From positions 1 to 64,000 of the forward strand of contig JAREIK010005810.1 in assembly GCA_029783825.1 (NCBI GenBank): DNA of 64,000 bases. The letters run 5' to 3'. Source of the DNA: Sapria himalayana. Its lineage: Eukaryota; Streptophyta; Magnoliopsida; Malpighiales; Rafflesiaceae. This document shows, piece after piece, positions 12,690-25,790 of the stretch; position 1 is the stretch's first letter, and every line of letters begins with the position of its first letter. The notes below the pieces were generated by a model that saw nothing but the letters and a program-made list of their open reading frames with translations, ran no database searches and was not told the origin of the DNA. Made by a program: the position numbers and the translations under genes.

Positions 12690-13063
12690 TCACTCTCTAT
12701 GTTTCTCTCTCTCCCTCTCTAATTTTTTCTGTCACTCTATTCCTCTTTTTCTTTATGTGTCACCCTCTCTCTTTTATTATTTTCTTTCTTGCTCTCCTTT
12801 CTTGCTTGTTCTATCTATCTCTCTTTCTCCCCCTTTCTCTCCCTCTCTCTCCCTTTCTCTTCCTTTTTCTCTCTCTCCCTCTCTCTTCCTCTCTCTCCCT
12901 CTCTCTCTCTCTCCCTCTCTTTCCCTTTCACCATTTCTCTCCTCCTCTCACTCCCTCCTCTCACTCTCCTCTCTCTCTCTCTCTCTCCCCGTCTCCCCAT
13001 TTCTTTCCCCCTCTCTCTCCCCACCTTCTCTCTTTCTCTCTCTCCCTCTCCCCCTTCAAACAT
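12690..13063. repeat. CT-rich (polypyrimidine) tract of CACTA-1
   Basis: About 370 bp of CTCTCT, CCCTCT and TTTCTC on the plus strand, followed by a shared tail (AAATGTCTTTC...ATCTAGTATTAC). The equivalent in CACTA-2 is 25451-25890. Overlapping Ser/Leu/Pro and Arg/Glu open frames on both strands come from the repeat. It lies just upstream of psi-TNP2, where the transposase promoter would be expected. A promoter role is conjecture. Confidence 0.9.
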
Positions 13064-13342
13064 TAAATGTCTTTCTTTTTTGCTTTCTTTTCTTGTGCAT
13101 TATCATATTTCAATCCATTTATCTAGTATTACTGTGATATCTATTAATATTTATTGTGCTAAAAATGGCTTTATCTATTCATGTAAATTCTACAAATGCA
13201 TTTCCTCGATATTCATGATATTTAATTTTTAAATATTCATCTGTAAGTAATTTTATTTATTTGTTAGTATATTTTGAAGTAATAGAATGTTTAAATCAAA
13301 ATAATGATTGAGCATTATTTTTTGAAAATAAAATAGGGCAAA

Positions 13343-16300
13343 ATGAGTTCAGATCATCAGTTGATGTACAGAATATTTATTAATGGATTTTTGAATAAAA
13401 TTTTTTTGAGTGGGCTTAAAATTTTCATCAATTTTGCATGTAGTCAATCGAGATTGATGAATAGAGAAAAATAAAGTGTATATGTAATCATTGTAGGTGT
13501 CAGAATATTTCATTTCGTGATGCAAATACTATAAGATACCATTTGGAAAAATATGGCTTTGTGCTAAATTATTTTATTTGGATTTATCATAGGGAAAGTA
13601 CAAAGGCTCTAAACATTGACAAAAATGAGGGTGCTAAATCATTTGCTTGTGGTGAAGAATCATCAAACACATACCATAGAATGATCGTGGAAGCTACTGA
13701 TGCTGACTTCAATATGGATTACATGGATGAACAACCTAATCCTGAAGCTAGGAAATTTTATGAAATGCTTAAAGCTGCATATAAAGAGTTGTGGCCTGGT
13801 TATAAAACACATTCGCAATTGTTACTTGTGGCTCGACTTATGAGAATTAAGTCAGAAAATCATATGTCTGAGAAATTATTTGATCAGGTGACAGAACTGA
13901 TAAATGAGATTGTTCCGGATAATAATTTGATCACTAACAACTTTTACAACACTAAGAAGTTACTATGAGGAATGGGTCTACTAGTCAAAAAAATTGATTG
14001 TTATTTAAATGGATGTATGTTATATTAGGGTGGTGATAGTGATTTTATTAGCTATAAGTTTTATTATCATCATCAATTTAAGAAGGCATCTCGTGTTGTA
14101 GATATGCGACAAATATTAAAGGTTGTATTTAAGAAGATGTATTATTTTCCATTAATTCCTCGATTATAGAGACTATATGCATCAAATGTTACAGAAAATA
14201 TTATGAGGTGGCATTCTGAGCATGAGGTTTAAGAATGGGCAATGTGTGATCAATCAGATTCACTTGCTTGGAAGCATTTTAATTGTATACATCAAGATTT
14301 TGCAACTGAAAGTCAAAATGTGAGATTGAGTCTCTAAATTAATGGATTTCAGCCATTTGGGCAATCTGGACAATATTCTTCAACATGGAAAGTGATAGTG
14401 ACACCTTATAACTTGTCTCGGTGATTATGTAAGAAGGAGCAATATATGTTTTTATCAATATTGGTTCCAAAGCCAAAAAATCTGAAAGACATGCTAGATG
14501 TTTTCTTACAGCATTTTATTTTAGAGTTAAATCATTTGTGGGATGTTCGCACGGATACATATGATATCTCAAAGAAGAAAAATTTCATTATGCAGGAAGC
14601 CCTTATGTGGATGGTAAGTGACTTTTCTACATGATCAGTGTTGTCTGGCTGGAGTACTGTAGGATGATTCCCATGCCCGTATTGTATGACAAATTTTAAT
14701 GCATTTACCCTCAAATTTAGTGGTGAACAATCATGCTATGATAAGCATCATAAGTTTCTACCTAAGAATCATTCATTTTGAAGAAATAGAACTGCATTTC
14801 AAAAAAATAAAACTGTGATGACAGTTGCACCAATAGTTCATTTAGGAGATGATATTATGATAGAGACTCAGAAATTCGGTTTAAAGAAGACAACTAAAAA
14901 GGAAGCTACTAGAAGTAATGGACCAATAGGAAAAATAATTGGTTGGAGGAAACATAGAATATATTTGGGACTTGCCCGATTGGAAGTCTAATTTAATTCA
15001 TCATAACATAGATGTAATGCATATTGAAAAATGTATGTTTGACAATGTTTTCAATAATGTCTGTAATGTAAACGGAAAAACAAAAGATACTTAAAAATCA
15101 AGACAAGAGCTTAATGATTACTCTCGACGTCCTGAATTAAATCTGAATGAGACAATAGAAAAATTTCTTAAAGCTTGCTACACACTTGATAAGAAGGCAA
15201 GACAAATATTGTGTGAATGGGTTAAAAATTTGAAATTCTCTGATGGATTTTGTTAAATATGGGTAGATGCTGTGGATTGAAGAATCTTAAGTTTTTTGGA
15301 ATGAAAAGTCATGACTGTCATGTATTTATGTAGATATTAATACCAATTTTATTCCATGAATTACTTCCCCTAAGTGTTTCGGAGGTCCATATAGAACTTA
15401 GTTTGTTTTTCAAACAGCTAACTGTAGCCACAATCAAATAGATAACATGGTGAGGCTGGAGAATGACATTCCACTTATTATTTGTAAGCTTGAACGGATA
15501 TTCTCACTAAGTGTTTTTGACTCAATGGAGCATTTGCCGGTCCATTTAGCATATGAAGCAAGGATAACAAGGCCAGTGCAATACAGGTGGATGTATCCAT
15601 TTGGCATATGGTTGTTGGTAACTTCGTAAGTTGAAATTGAATGTTAGAATCAAGGCAAAAGTTAAAGGTTCAATTTGCAATGCATATTTTGTAAAAGAAG
15701 CATCATCATTTTGTTCTTATTATTTTGAGGCTCATGTCAATACAAAGAATAGAAATGTGCCACGGAATGATGAATGTCATGTGATGGTAGAAAATTATTC
15801 TGTGAACAAACTATCTATCTTCAAGCACTCTGGAAGAGCATTTGGAAGAGCAATGTAAAGTTGTATGACAGATGAAGTTTACAAAGGTACCTGGAGTTAT
15901 GTTTTACTTAATTGTGAGGAGGTTGCACCATATATTGAGTATGTATACACAAAATGATTGCAGATTTAATCATAGTTTAATTTTATCTTTAATAGGAATT
16001 ATTAAAAATTGAGATACATTTTTCTCTCTTTTTTTATATTTGTGCAGTATTTATTTTGAGCTATTAAAATATAGGCAACCTACAATTTCCAGCTGTTAAA
16101 ATATAGGCAACCTGCAATTTCCAGCAATGATGTCGATTATATTCTAAAAACTGAATTTGCTTGGTTCAAACAATATGTGAGAATTATTAAGTTTTAAATT
16201 TTTGAATTATTTAATTTATTAGTATCTTTATTTTTTAATATCAATTTTTTAATTTATGTCACGGGCAATTGAACCTTCAAATGGTGATTCAAATATTTTC

Positions 16301-16927
16301 ATTCAGAATCTAAGTAAAGACCCGTTTAGATATGTGAGAACTTATCTTGGATATTTTGTTAATGGATAAAAATTTCATACAATCAGACATGGTTTTTTTA
16401 AAACAACTCAAAGAAGTTATTAAGTTGGAGTATCTTGGACTTGAAAATAATAGAATTGTATTATTTACGTGTGACTAGTTTTATCCTACACGAAATGTAG
16501 GCACAAAGATTCATTTGGATTAAAACTAGTGGATGTTAACCATAAACATAGATATAATCGATATGAGGCATTTATTATGGTTGTTTATGTTGCTCAAGTA
16601 TATTATTATACATATTCGAGTTTATCTCGTGATAAGATTGATTGGTGGGCAATTTGCAAAATCAAAGCTTGGTCAAAATTTGAAATACCAACATTACAAT
16701 AAAGAAGTACAGACTTAGATATTGCACCGACATTCCAGGAAGATGACATAAATAATATTGAGTTAGTGGATGTAGCTGAAGATCCATAAAATTTATGTGA
16801 CTCAAATTGTAACATAATAGAAATTGAAGATGATCAATTTCTATCTGAAGATGAGTTTGAACTTCTATCGGAATCATACCAAATATCAGAAGATCCATCG
16901 GAGGATGACAGTGATGCTGATAATTAA
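13343..16927 (+). pseudogene. psi-TNP2: CACTA transposase, decayed (CACTA-1)
   Basis: This is the catalytic TNP2/TNPD-type transposase of plant CACTA elements. The frame opens MSSDHQLMYRIF (13343) and passes into a Transpos_assoc part (SFRDANTIRYHLEKYGF, about 13520). The longest intact piece (13543-13968) holds the segment KLFDQVTELINEIVPDNN and NNFYNTKKLL. The TNP2 core follows: GFQPFGQSGQYSSTWKVIV and TPYNLSR (about 14345-14421), TDTYDISKKK, LSGWSTVG and CPYCMTNF (about 14641-14695). Later come GLKNLKFFGMKSHDCHVFM (15279), ELSLFFKQLT, a DUF4218-like part with EARITRPVQYRWMYPFG (about 15560), and a DUF4216-like C-terminus (LSRDKIDWWAICKIKA, about 16624), ending with an acidic tail at 16927. 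Many stops and frameshifts make it non-functional. Confidence 0.9.
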
Positions 16928-17064
16928 ACTGTTATAATTTTATTATAATATTAAACTATCAAAGACTTTTTATATTTTGTTGAAATCTATTGGTGTGTTT
17001 TATTCTAAAATGCATTCGTGTTTATCATATCTCTATTGTTTATTCTATGTTTTATTTTGTATAG

Positions 17065-18924
17065 CATATAGTGCCTAAACAACATGGTAGTGGTAGAGCT
17101 AGACATGGACACAGAAATGAACCAAATTCATCTAGTATATTACATCATATTGTAGAATCAGTACCATCTCACAGACACCATATCCAGACTTCAACATCAC
17201 AATCACCATCTTCATTTCTATCACCATCACCATCATTGAGACCTATACTATCACCTTGATCTGATGTAAGCCCACCACTAATTGTGCTTCATGCACACAC
17301 ATTTGATCGATCTCTATCTTCTGCACCACATTTTATACCTTTCCCCATTTATAAAACCAACGACATCATCAAATATTGAGTCTTCCTCTACAGTTAGTGC
17401 AAAGTTAGAAATTTAGATTGTAGATGGAAGGTAAAAGAAATATATAAAAATGACTTGAAAAAAAAATTTGATGTTTCAATTAGTGGTTTATTTATATTGT
17501 TATGTTTTTCTTGTTTTCAATGTTATTTATTTATTTGTATAGTTTTATTCCATCTCACAAGTGTTCTACTATAATTACAAAGTCTTTTAAAAAAATGGCT
17601 AATTATAAAGATTTCTCCTGGAAGAAAGTTTCTGAATCGAAAAAAAGTCTTTTTTTAATGACTTTCAGGTAAAAATAACAAAACAAAAGCATTGAAAAAT
17701 AATTTTCAAATTACTTAACTATTATGTATTATTCAATCAGTAAATAATTGCGTTCTTATTGTTAATATAAATTCTTTTGTGATTTTTTTATATATAAAAT
17801 CATTATACATGGGCTCCCAAATTTGATGGAAATATTAAGACATTATGGAAGATCAAAGTTGCTCAACGATATTCGCATTTTGTCCATAAATTTAAGAATA
17901 TAAAATAAAGGCTTGATTTTATATCCGAGGATGACTAGCCCGAGTGGCTTATGTATTCGGAGGAACTAGATATGAAGAAAAAATCAGATATTACTAGTAA
18001 AAATCGACTAAGTGAGGTAGTTGGACTAAGTACAGAAATTTGTCGACACACGGGAGGGTCAAAGTCGAGCATTGAGCAAGCTCGAGAAATGGTACAATTT
18101 TAAAATTTTAAACATTTATATATATAGTGGTTGTCCTTATAGTCCAATAAATTAAATCTAGATGGTTTTATTAATTTTGTTAAATTTTTTGATCATTCGT
18201 TTTTTAATGACTTAATAAAAACATATTCTAGGCTGGAGAATTGGGTCGAAATCCAAATTTTTATGAGATTTGTAGGAGGATGCATGTGAAGAAAGTGGAT
18301 TGTCAGTTTGTTGATAACAAGTCTTAGATGATTGCTATAGGAACTTGTTATATTATTAAGATTTTACAATACTATAGTACAATTTGAATATTATTTGGAA
18401 TGAAAAATATTTATTTTATTTATATATATATATAATAGTATTTTTTCTACTTTATATCTAGACCTAATTGAGGAACGTGTGATAGCTGCTCATCAACAAG
18501 TTGAGGGTTATATGGATCTTCAACCAAGTGACTATGATCCTATTTATTTGGAGACAATAAGAAGTAGTGAGTGTATTGAATTGGCTCGAAGGGAGTGACA
18601 TTTTCTTATAGTAGTCGTGCTTCCAATTCATCTGTCTCAGTAATGGTTGATGAAGTGGTTGAAGAACAAGCAATGGAAACAAATGAATGTTTTATAGTTA
18701 TGGAGACCGAAATGAAAAATAAGGATGAGCTGATATCTCAATTGAAGGAAGAAATATATGAAATTAAAGAAAAGAAGGATGAGCAGATATCTCATTTGAA
18801 GGAAGAAATATATGAAATTAAAGAACTGAAGGATGAGCAGTATACTAATTTGATGGAAGAAATGCAAGAAATTAAAGAAATGAACGATAAGATGAAAGAA
18901 ATTAGGAATGTAATGAAACAGTAG
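17065..18924 (+). pseudogene. psi-TNPA-like gene (Transposase_24 type) with coiled-coil C-terminus (CACTA-1)
   Basis: This is the second CACTA gene, whose product in En/Spm binds subterminal repeats. Its start is lost (ATG in the sister copies at 26298 and 46952). The first exon encodes a basic, Gly/Arg then Ser/Pro-rich N-terminus (about 17071-17430). Splice-like borders follow: CTTTCAG/GTAAAA near 17669, GAAATG/GTACAA near 18090, and TTCTAG/GCTGGAG near 18231. The middle exons read SKNRLSEVV and GGSKSSIEQAREM, then GRNPNFYEICRRMHVKK, resembling the Transposase_24 domain. The last open part (18595-18924) is a coiled coil of three 18-residue repeats of the type KDEQISHLKEEIYEIKE. Stops (for example in CIELARRE-stop) make it a pseudogene. 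A conserved 3' region continues to about 19510. Confidence 0.8.
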
Positions 18925-19527
18925 ATGTCCTTATGGAATCACAGTTAACGGCATTGGTGCAACAGATAGCATTCCACGATCCAGTTGCAAAACCTCGTAG
19001 GTGAGGCTAGCATTCCCTATAAATTATGAGGATGATTTAATATGCGAATTATTTCTGAACTGTTAATTATTTTTGTCTGTGTAACAAATAATTATGATAT
19101 TTTTTTGTAGGTTTCATTTTTTATTTTGGTTTTGTTGTTTGCTTTTCAATTGACCTATTTATGAATCTTTGCATGACATATTATTTGAGACACATGAAAA
19201 AATTCTAATTCAAAGTATTCAGACATTGCCATGCTCCTTCCAATGCATTGGTCCCATATTTACCAATTTCAATTTTATCAAAAGGAGGGCTAGCTTGTTT
19301 TATCTTTATTATTCCTAAAACATTTTATTTTTGCACTCTCTTTCTCTCTAAACATAATTGGACATCTTTTGGATTTTTGTTGAAACTATATGATAATCAA
19401 CTTTAATTTGTATTTGTTCATGTCTATAATAATTATTTTTATATATATGTGAATATGTTTGTGTGTCACGAATTTTTTGGGTAGAGTTTTAACCTATTAT
19501 TAGTATGTAAAAGCCTATATTTACTAG

Positions 19528-19856
19528 TGGAAGTAGTGGCAACAGCCGCGACGAAGGACGCAGCGCCAGTAGCAGCAATAGAGGCGGTAGCGATAGTAGT
19601 GGCAGTGGCTACAGTGAAGGCAATGGCAGTGGGGGGGACGGTGGTAGTAGTGGTGGCGGCGGCAGGAGAGGTGGCGGCTGCATCAGCTACAGCAGCAGCA
19701 TTGGAGGTAGCGGCAGCAATAGTGCCAGCGGCAGCAATGGCAGTGGCGGCAGTGGCAGCAGCACTTGCAGCAGCACTGGCAGCAGCGGTGGTAGTGGCAG
19801 TAGTGGCAGGATCGGCATCGACAGTGAGAGCAGTAGCAATGGCAACAAATGTAGTA
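19528..19856 (+). repeat. Imprecise AGY/GGY triplet tract, first copy
   Basis: About 330 bp of AGT, AGC, GGT, GGC triplets, clearly GC-richer than its surroundings. One frame gives Ser/Gly (SSGSNSASGSNGSGGS), another gives Val/Ala-rich translations (open frame 19527-19958). It is bounded by conserved element sequence on both sides, so it is a cassette in the same slot that holds gene fragments in CACTA-2 and CACTA-4. It could derive from a glycine/serine-rich protein exon or be an expanded simple repeat. I cannot decide. Confidence 0.7.
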
Positions 19857-20060
19857 TATACGTACCTATATAGTCAGTATATACATAGATATAATACTGT
19901 AGTTTATATGTATTTAAAATATATACATATAATACGTACCTATATAGTCAGTATTTAATGTACATATATACTGAGTATATATGTATTTGAATATATGTAC
20001 ACATAATACTGTAGTTCATATGTACATATATTGTAGTAATATATGTACAAGTGAAATGCT
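19857..20060. repeat. TATATAC/GTAC minisatellite, first copy
   Basis: Diverged units of the form TATATACGTACCTATATAGTCAG and TACTGAGTATATATGTA. The family is also found at 21316-21500, 29090-29470, 30060-30240, 50045-50345, 51009-51490 and 52430-52880. Confidence 0.8.
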
Positions 20061-20659
20061 AGTATATATATACATATTTATTGTAGTAATATATATTTAT
20101 CAAAATATAGTTTTTTTATTTATTTTGATTTTATTGAGTGGTATAAATTTCTTACAGATATGGTACCACATTGTTTACCATACTAAGCTTGAATAAGTGA
20201 ATGGATTTTTCAATAGACATGATGCACCATGACTCGGACATCTTTTTTGCAGCAGAAAGTTGGTGATCGGATGAGCAGAGGGAGAGAAAGCAGTGTCAAT
20301 GCATTGATAGATTATACTTTATGCACAGTCAGTAGATACATTGATTAATAAGATGTAATATAATTTTGTTATTTTGTTATTTTAGTTATTTTAAAATTGT
20401 ATTAGAATAAGTTATTAAATGAATTTTTTTTGTTTAATTTAAAATTTTCATTTATAGTTTCTGTTTTTATTCAATTTAATATAAAAATAGTAAATTATTT
20501 AATTAATTTTTTTTTGAAGCTGTATGACATTCAACTTTAATTTTTGTTTGTTCATGTCTATAATAACAATTTTTATATATCTATGAATATGTTTGTGTGT
20601 CTCCGAATTTTTTGGGTTGAGTTTTAGCCTATTATAGTCCTGTAAAAGCCTATTATCAC

Positions 20660-21315
20660 TAGCGGTAGTTGCAGCAGTAGTGATGGTGGAAGCGGTGACG
20701 ATGGCAACGATGGTAGTAGGTGCAGCGGTAGCAGCGGTAGCACCAGAAGCAGCGATAGCATCGGAAGTAGCAGCAACAATGGCAGAGGCAGCAGCGTCAA
20801 CATCGATAGCAGTGGCGGTGGCTGTAGCAGCATCGATAGCGGCAGCAATGGTAGCTATGGTAGTTGAGTCATGGAGTGGCAACATCGGCAGCTAGGGCAA
20901 TGGTAGTAGCAGTTGTGGCATTATCAGTAGTAGCAGTAGTAGTGTCAGTGATGACAGCGGTGGTAGTGGTAGAGGTGGCAGCAAAGGCGGTGGCAGCAGC
21001 GATAGTGGAGGTGTCTGCAGTGGTGACGACAATGACAGCAGTAGTAGTTGCAGCAGTGCCATCAGTGAGAGCAGTGGGAGCAGAGGCGGCGATAGTGGTG
21101 GCAACAGTGGAAACGACGGTGGTAACAGAGGTGGTAGCAGAGGCGGAGATGTCGATGGCTACAATGATGGTAGTAGCAGTAGTGGCAGCAGCAGTGGCAT
21201 TGTTAGCAGCAGTTGTGGCATTGTCAGGGACAGTGGCAGTGGTAGTAGCAGGAGCAGCTGCAAAGTCAAGAGCGGTAGCAGGAGCAGCAGGAGCAGCAGC
21301 AACAGCAACAAATAC
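20660..21315 (+). repeat. Imprecise AGY/GGY triplet tract, second copy
   Basis: About 650 bp, twice as long as the first copy, with the same composition and position in the module. The open frames 20680-20895 and 20864-21334 (plus) and 20499-20885 (minus) are Ala/Val/Thr/Leu-rich translations of the triplet repeat and resemble no family. Confidence 0.7.
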
Positions 21316-21500
21316 AATATATACATATGAATAAAGTCAGTATATACGTACATATAATACTGTTGTATTTTATGTACATATATACTGAGTATATTTGTAC
21401 TAAATATATATTTACACATAATACTGTAGTTTTTATGTACATATACTGTAGTAATATATGTACGCATGAAATGCTAGTATATATTTACATATATACTAGA
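21316..21500. repeat. TATATAC minisatellite, second copy
   Basis: Diverged TATATACGTACATATAATACTG and CTGAGTATATTTGTAC units, directly after the second triplet tract, in the same arrangement as in the first module copy. Confidence 0.8.
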
Positions 21501-21999
21501 AAATTATATATTTTATCAAAACATAACTTTTTTTATTTTAATTTGACTGAATGCTTTAAATTTCTTAAAGATATGATACCATATTGTTCCTCATAAAAAT
21601 CTTGTATAAGTGATATGATTTTTCACTAGACATTAAGTGCTATGACTCAGACAACTTTGTCGTACTAGAAAAATGGTGATTGGAGGAGCAATGGGACAGA
21701 AAGCAACATCATTGAATGAATATATTATACTTTATGCACTATCGGTAGATACATTGATGAATAAGATGTAATAAAATTTTATTATTTTTTTATTTCAATT
21801 ATGTAAAATATTGAATTAGAATAAGTTATTAAATGATTTTATTTTTTATTTATTATAAATTATTTATTGTTTCATTTTTTATTCAATTTGATATAAAAAT
21901 ATTAAATTATTAAAATAGTTATTATAAATATTTATAGTTTCATTTATTATAAATTAAAATCTGAAAATAGTATTGAAATTAAAATAACAAGTAAAAAAT

Positions 22000-22431
22000 T
22001 TCTTGCTAAAAATTAGCAAGGGAAAAATCCCTTGCTAATATAGCTAGGGAAAATTCCCAAGCTAATTTAGCAAGAAAAATCTTTATTTTAGCAATGAAAT
22101 TTCCATCGCTACTTTATTTTAGCTAGGTTTATTTCTACCGCTAAAATTACCGACTAGCACTTTAGCTTCGGAAATATTTCGTCGGTATTTTTGTTTAGCA
22201 ATGGAAAATCTAATTTAGCTTGCTAATTTAGCTATGGTATTTATCTTTTTTAGCAATGGATTTTCCATCGCTAAATTTTTAGCTTGGGACAATTTCCCTC
22301 GCTAAATTTTAGCGACAAGCACTTTAGATAGGGAACCAATCCCTCGTTATCCATCGCTATATCCCATTTAGTGTTGGCAAATTCCTATTTAGTAGGGAAT
22401 GTCCCTAGCTATATGGCATTTTTTTGTAGTG
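22000..22431 (+). repeat. Right subterminal repeats and TIR of CACTA-1
   Basis: Units such as TAGCAAGGGAAAAATCCCTTGCTAA contain short inverted repeats and alternate with CATCGCTAAATTTTTAGC. The array ends in ATTTTTTTGTAGTG at 22418-22431, which inverts to CACTACAAAAAAAT. The corresponding right ends are 31405-31695 and 53340-53662. Confidence 0.85.
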
Positions 22432-22633
22432 ATCTAATTAGTATAATTATATTTGTATCTATGTATACGTATATATATTCATATAATTAAATCTCTATTT
22501 ATTTATTAAACTTTGTATATATGCATGTATAACTACTTATAACTACTCGTATGAATATTTTATATATAATTATTTGTTTAAACTATATATAACTCTTTTT
22601 TAATTATTTATACTATAGGTATAAGAACATATA

Positions 22634-23543
<910 letters not shown>

Positions 23544-23558
23544 GTATAAGAACTTATA

Positions 23559-25170
23559 ATGATAAATAATTGTCTTTTACTATATGCATAACTATAAAAT
23601 ATTATATATACTATATTTAAAAATATAATTAACAACATATATTTATATATATTTTTATATATTAGTATATAAAAATGATTGTACCATATATACCTATAGA
23701 TAACTATATGTATACATAAATAAAATTATATTAAACAATAATAGCCCTAATGTATAAATATAAGTGTAACTATATGTGTAAATATATGTATAACCACATG
23801 TAACTATATTTATAATTACATATATAACAACATACAAAATTATGTTTAACTATATGTGTATAACTATATATAATATTTGTATAACAATATAACAATCTAT
23901 ATAATAAATATAACTCTATTTGTAACATGATATATTTATGTAAATCTATATATTTAATTATATTTTATATATTATGTAATACCGTATTTGTATGAATCTA
24001 TTTATATATAACTATATGTTTAACTATATAAAAATACTTATAGCTATATATACTATATGTATAATAACATATAACTATAAATAATTGTATATTAATATGT
24101 GTATAACTATAAAAGCTTTATATGTAACTATATTTAAATATATAATTTACAACTTATATTTAATATACATTTGTATATATTAGTATATAAAAATGTATTT
24201 TACTTTATATATACCTATACTTAACTATATGTAAATATATATAAAATTATATGAATAATATATATACCTACATGTATAAATATATGTATAACTATATGTG
24301 TAGCTATATGTATAACTACATGTAACTATATTTATAATTACATGTATAACAAAATACAACATTATTTTTTTTACTATATGTGTATAACTATATATAAATA
24401 TTTATAAAAACTAAATAAAACTTTATATAATTAAATATAACTATATTTTTAACTATATATTCATATATGTATACCTATATTAAATCTATATTTTTTATAA
24501 CTTTGTTTATATTTTTGTATAACTAAATATAACTACTCGTATGAATATATATAACTAAATGTTTAATGATATGTAATTTTTATAACTATACCTATTATAT
24601 GTTATATAACATATAACTATAAATAACTCTATCTCTCTATAGTATAACTATACAAAATTTATACATAACTATATTTAAAATATATAATTTACAACATATA
24701 TTTATATACATTTTTATATATTAGTATAAAAAATGTATTTAGTATATCCATACCTATACATAACTATGTATAAATATATGAAAGTATATGAAAAAATGTA
24801 TATACATACATGTATAATGTAAGTTTAACTATATGTGTTATACTATAGGTATAACCACATGTAACTATATTTATATTATATGTATAAAAACATACAATAT
24901 AATGTTTAAACTATATGTATATAACTATATAAAATATTTATAACTTTAAAAAACTTTATATAAATAAATACACATTATTTTAATTATGTATACACATATG
25001 TAAACATATATTGCAAATCTATATAATTATTATAACTTGTATACATTTATGTATATCTACTATAACTACTTGTATGCATATATCTATATTAACTATATGT
25101 TTAACTAAATATTTAACTATATGTAACTTTTTATAACTACATTTACTTTAAGTATACTAACACATAATTA
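23559..25170 (+). repeat. About 540-bp AT-rich tandem satellite in CACTA-2
   Basis: The marker word TATATGTGTATAACTATATA recurs at about 23850, 24373 and (changed) 24911, a period of about 520-540 bp. Other fixed words recur in the same order: GTATAACCACATGTAACTA, TTTACAACATATATTTA, TATATTAGTATA. The same satellite makes up 45091-46250 and parts of 2880-3242, 10740-11283 and 12224-12490. No coding capacity. Confidence 0.85.
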
Positions 25171-25450
25171 TATATGGGATAATACCAATTTGTTGTACTA
25201 ACTTGAAATTAAATGACAAATGATATATATCAATAATATCTAAGCACATAGCATGAGAATGTCCATTGGTCCACGCTATTATATATGTATAAAACAAATA
25301 AGGGTCGTACTCTTGCTTGATCCTAGCCCTTGGGTCTCAGGCTCATATATGAACTTATGTATGACAAAAGATGTAATATTTAATAGGTTTGTACTGAAAA
25401 AATGTTGTTTTCTTTAATGTAATTCCTCATTCTAACACTACATTCTTTGT
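25171..25450 (+). other. Conserved spacer of CACTA-2
   Basis: Homologous to 12491-12689. It contains GGGATAATACCAATTTGTTG, a phrase also present near 50008 and 52380 in CACTA-4. GTCGTACTCTTGC and TAGCCCTTGGGTCTC are shared with CACTA-1. No reading frame is supported. Confidence 0.5.
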
Positions 25451-25718
25451 GTCCTCTCTCTCTCTCTCATCTCTTTAATTCTTCTGTGTCACTCTCTTCC
25501 TCTTTTTTTCTGTCACTCTTTCCTATTGTTATTTTTCTTTCTCACTCTCCTTTCTTCCTTGTTCTCCCTCTCATCCCCTCTCCCCCTCTCTCCCTCTCTC
25601 TCCCACCTCTCTCTCCCTCCCCTCTCTCTCTCTCTCTCCCTCTCTCCTTTTGCCATTTCTCTCACCCTGTTCCCCCTTTCCTCTCTCTCTCCTCTCCCCT
25701 TTCTCTCTCTCTCTCTCT

Positions 25719-25790
<72 letters not shown>

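Larger units (their letters stand above)
19375..21870 (+). repeat. Tandemly duplicated cassette module of CACTA-1
   Basis: Two direct copies, about 19375-20510 and 20517-21870. Each runs: TATGA.AATCAACTTTAATTT, TTGTTCATGTCTATAATAA, GTTTTAGCCTATTAT, GTAAAAGCCTAT, a Ser/Gly triplet tract, a TATATAC minisatellite, then a conserved tail (ATGGTACCACATTGTT, CATGATGCACCATGACTCG, CAGCAGAAAGTTGGTGATCGG, ATAGATTATACTTTATGCAC, TAGATACATTGAT). The same tail occurs once in CACTA-2 (about 30310) and twice in CACTA-4 (about 51720 and 52960). Confidence 0.75.
3243..22431 (+). mobile_element. CACTA-1: complete nested CACTA (En/Spm) DNA transposon, 19.2 kb
   Basis: The element begins with CACTACAAGAAAAT and ends with ATTTTTTTGTAGTG, the inverse of the same terminus with one mismatch. 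Both ends carry subterminal arrays of GCTAGGGA and TTAGCGACGG motifs. The flanks are ATA on the left and ATC on the right, a 3-bp target duplication with one change, as CACTA elements make. Removing the element restores the satellite unit seen uninterrupted at 45657-45735, so it inserted into a relative, CACTA-2, in the same orientation. Inside are an antisense copia gag remnant, an ARF retrocopy, psi-TNP2, psi-TNPA and two Ser/Gly triplet tracts. All genes are broken, so movement would have needed transposase from elsewhere. Confidence 0.9.

Noticed and set aside
12755..13232. Ser/Leu/Pro-rich frames of 103-147 codons, and an antisense Arg/Glu frame
   Set aside because: CT-dinucleotide repeat translations. 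The homologous tract at 25451-25895 gives the same effect in other lengths.
20499..21467. Ala/Val/Thr-rich plus-strand and Leu-rich minus-strand frames
   Set aside because: Frames of the AGY/GGY triplet tract. If any frame was ever coding it is the Ser/Gly one.
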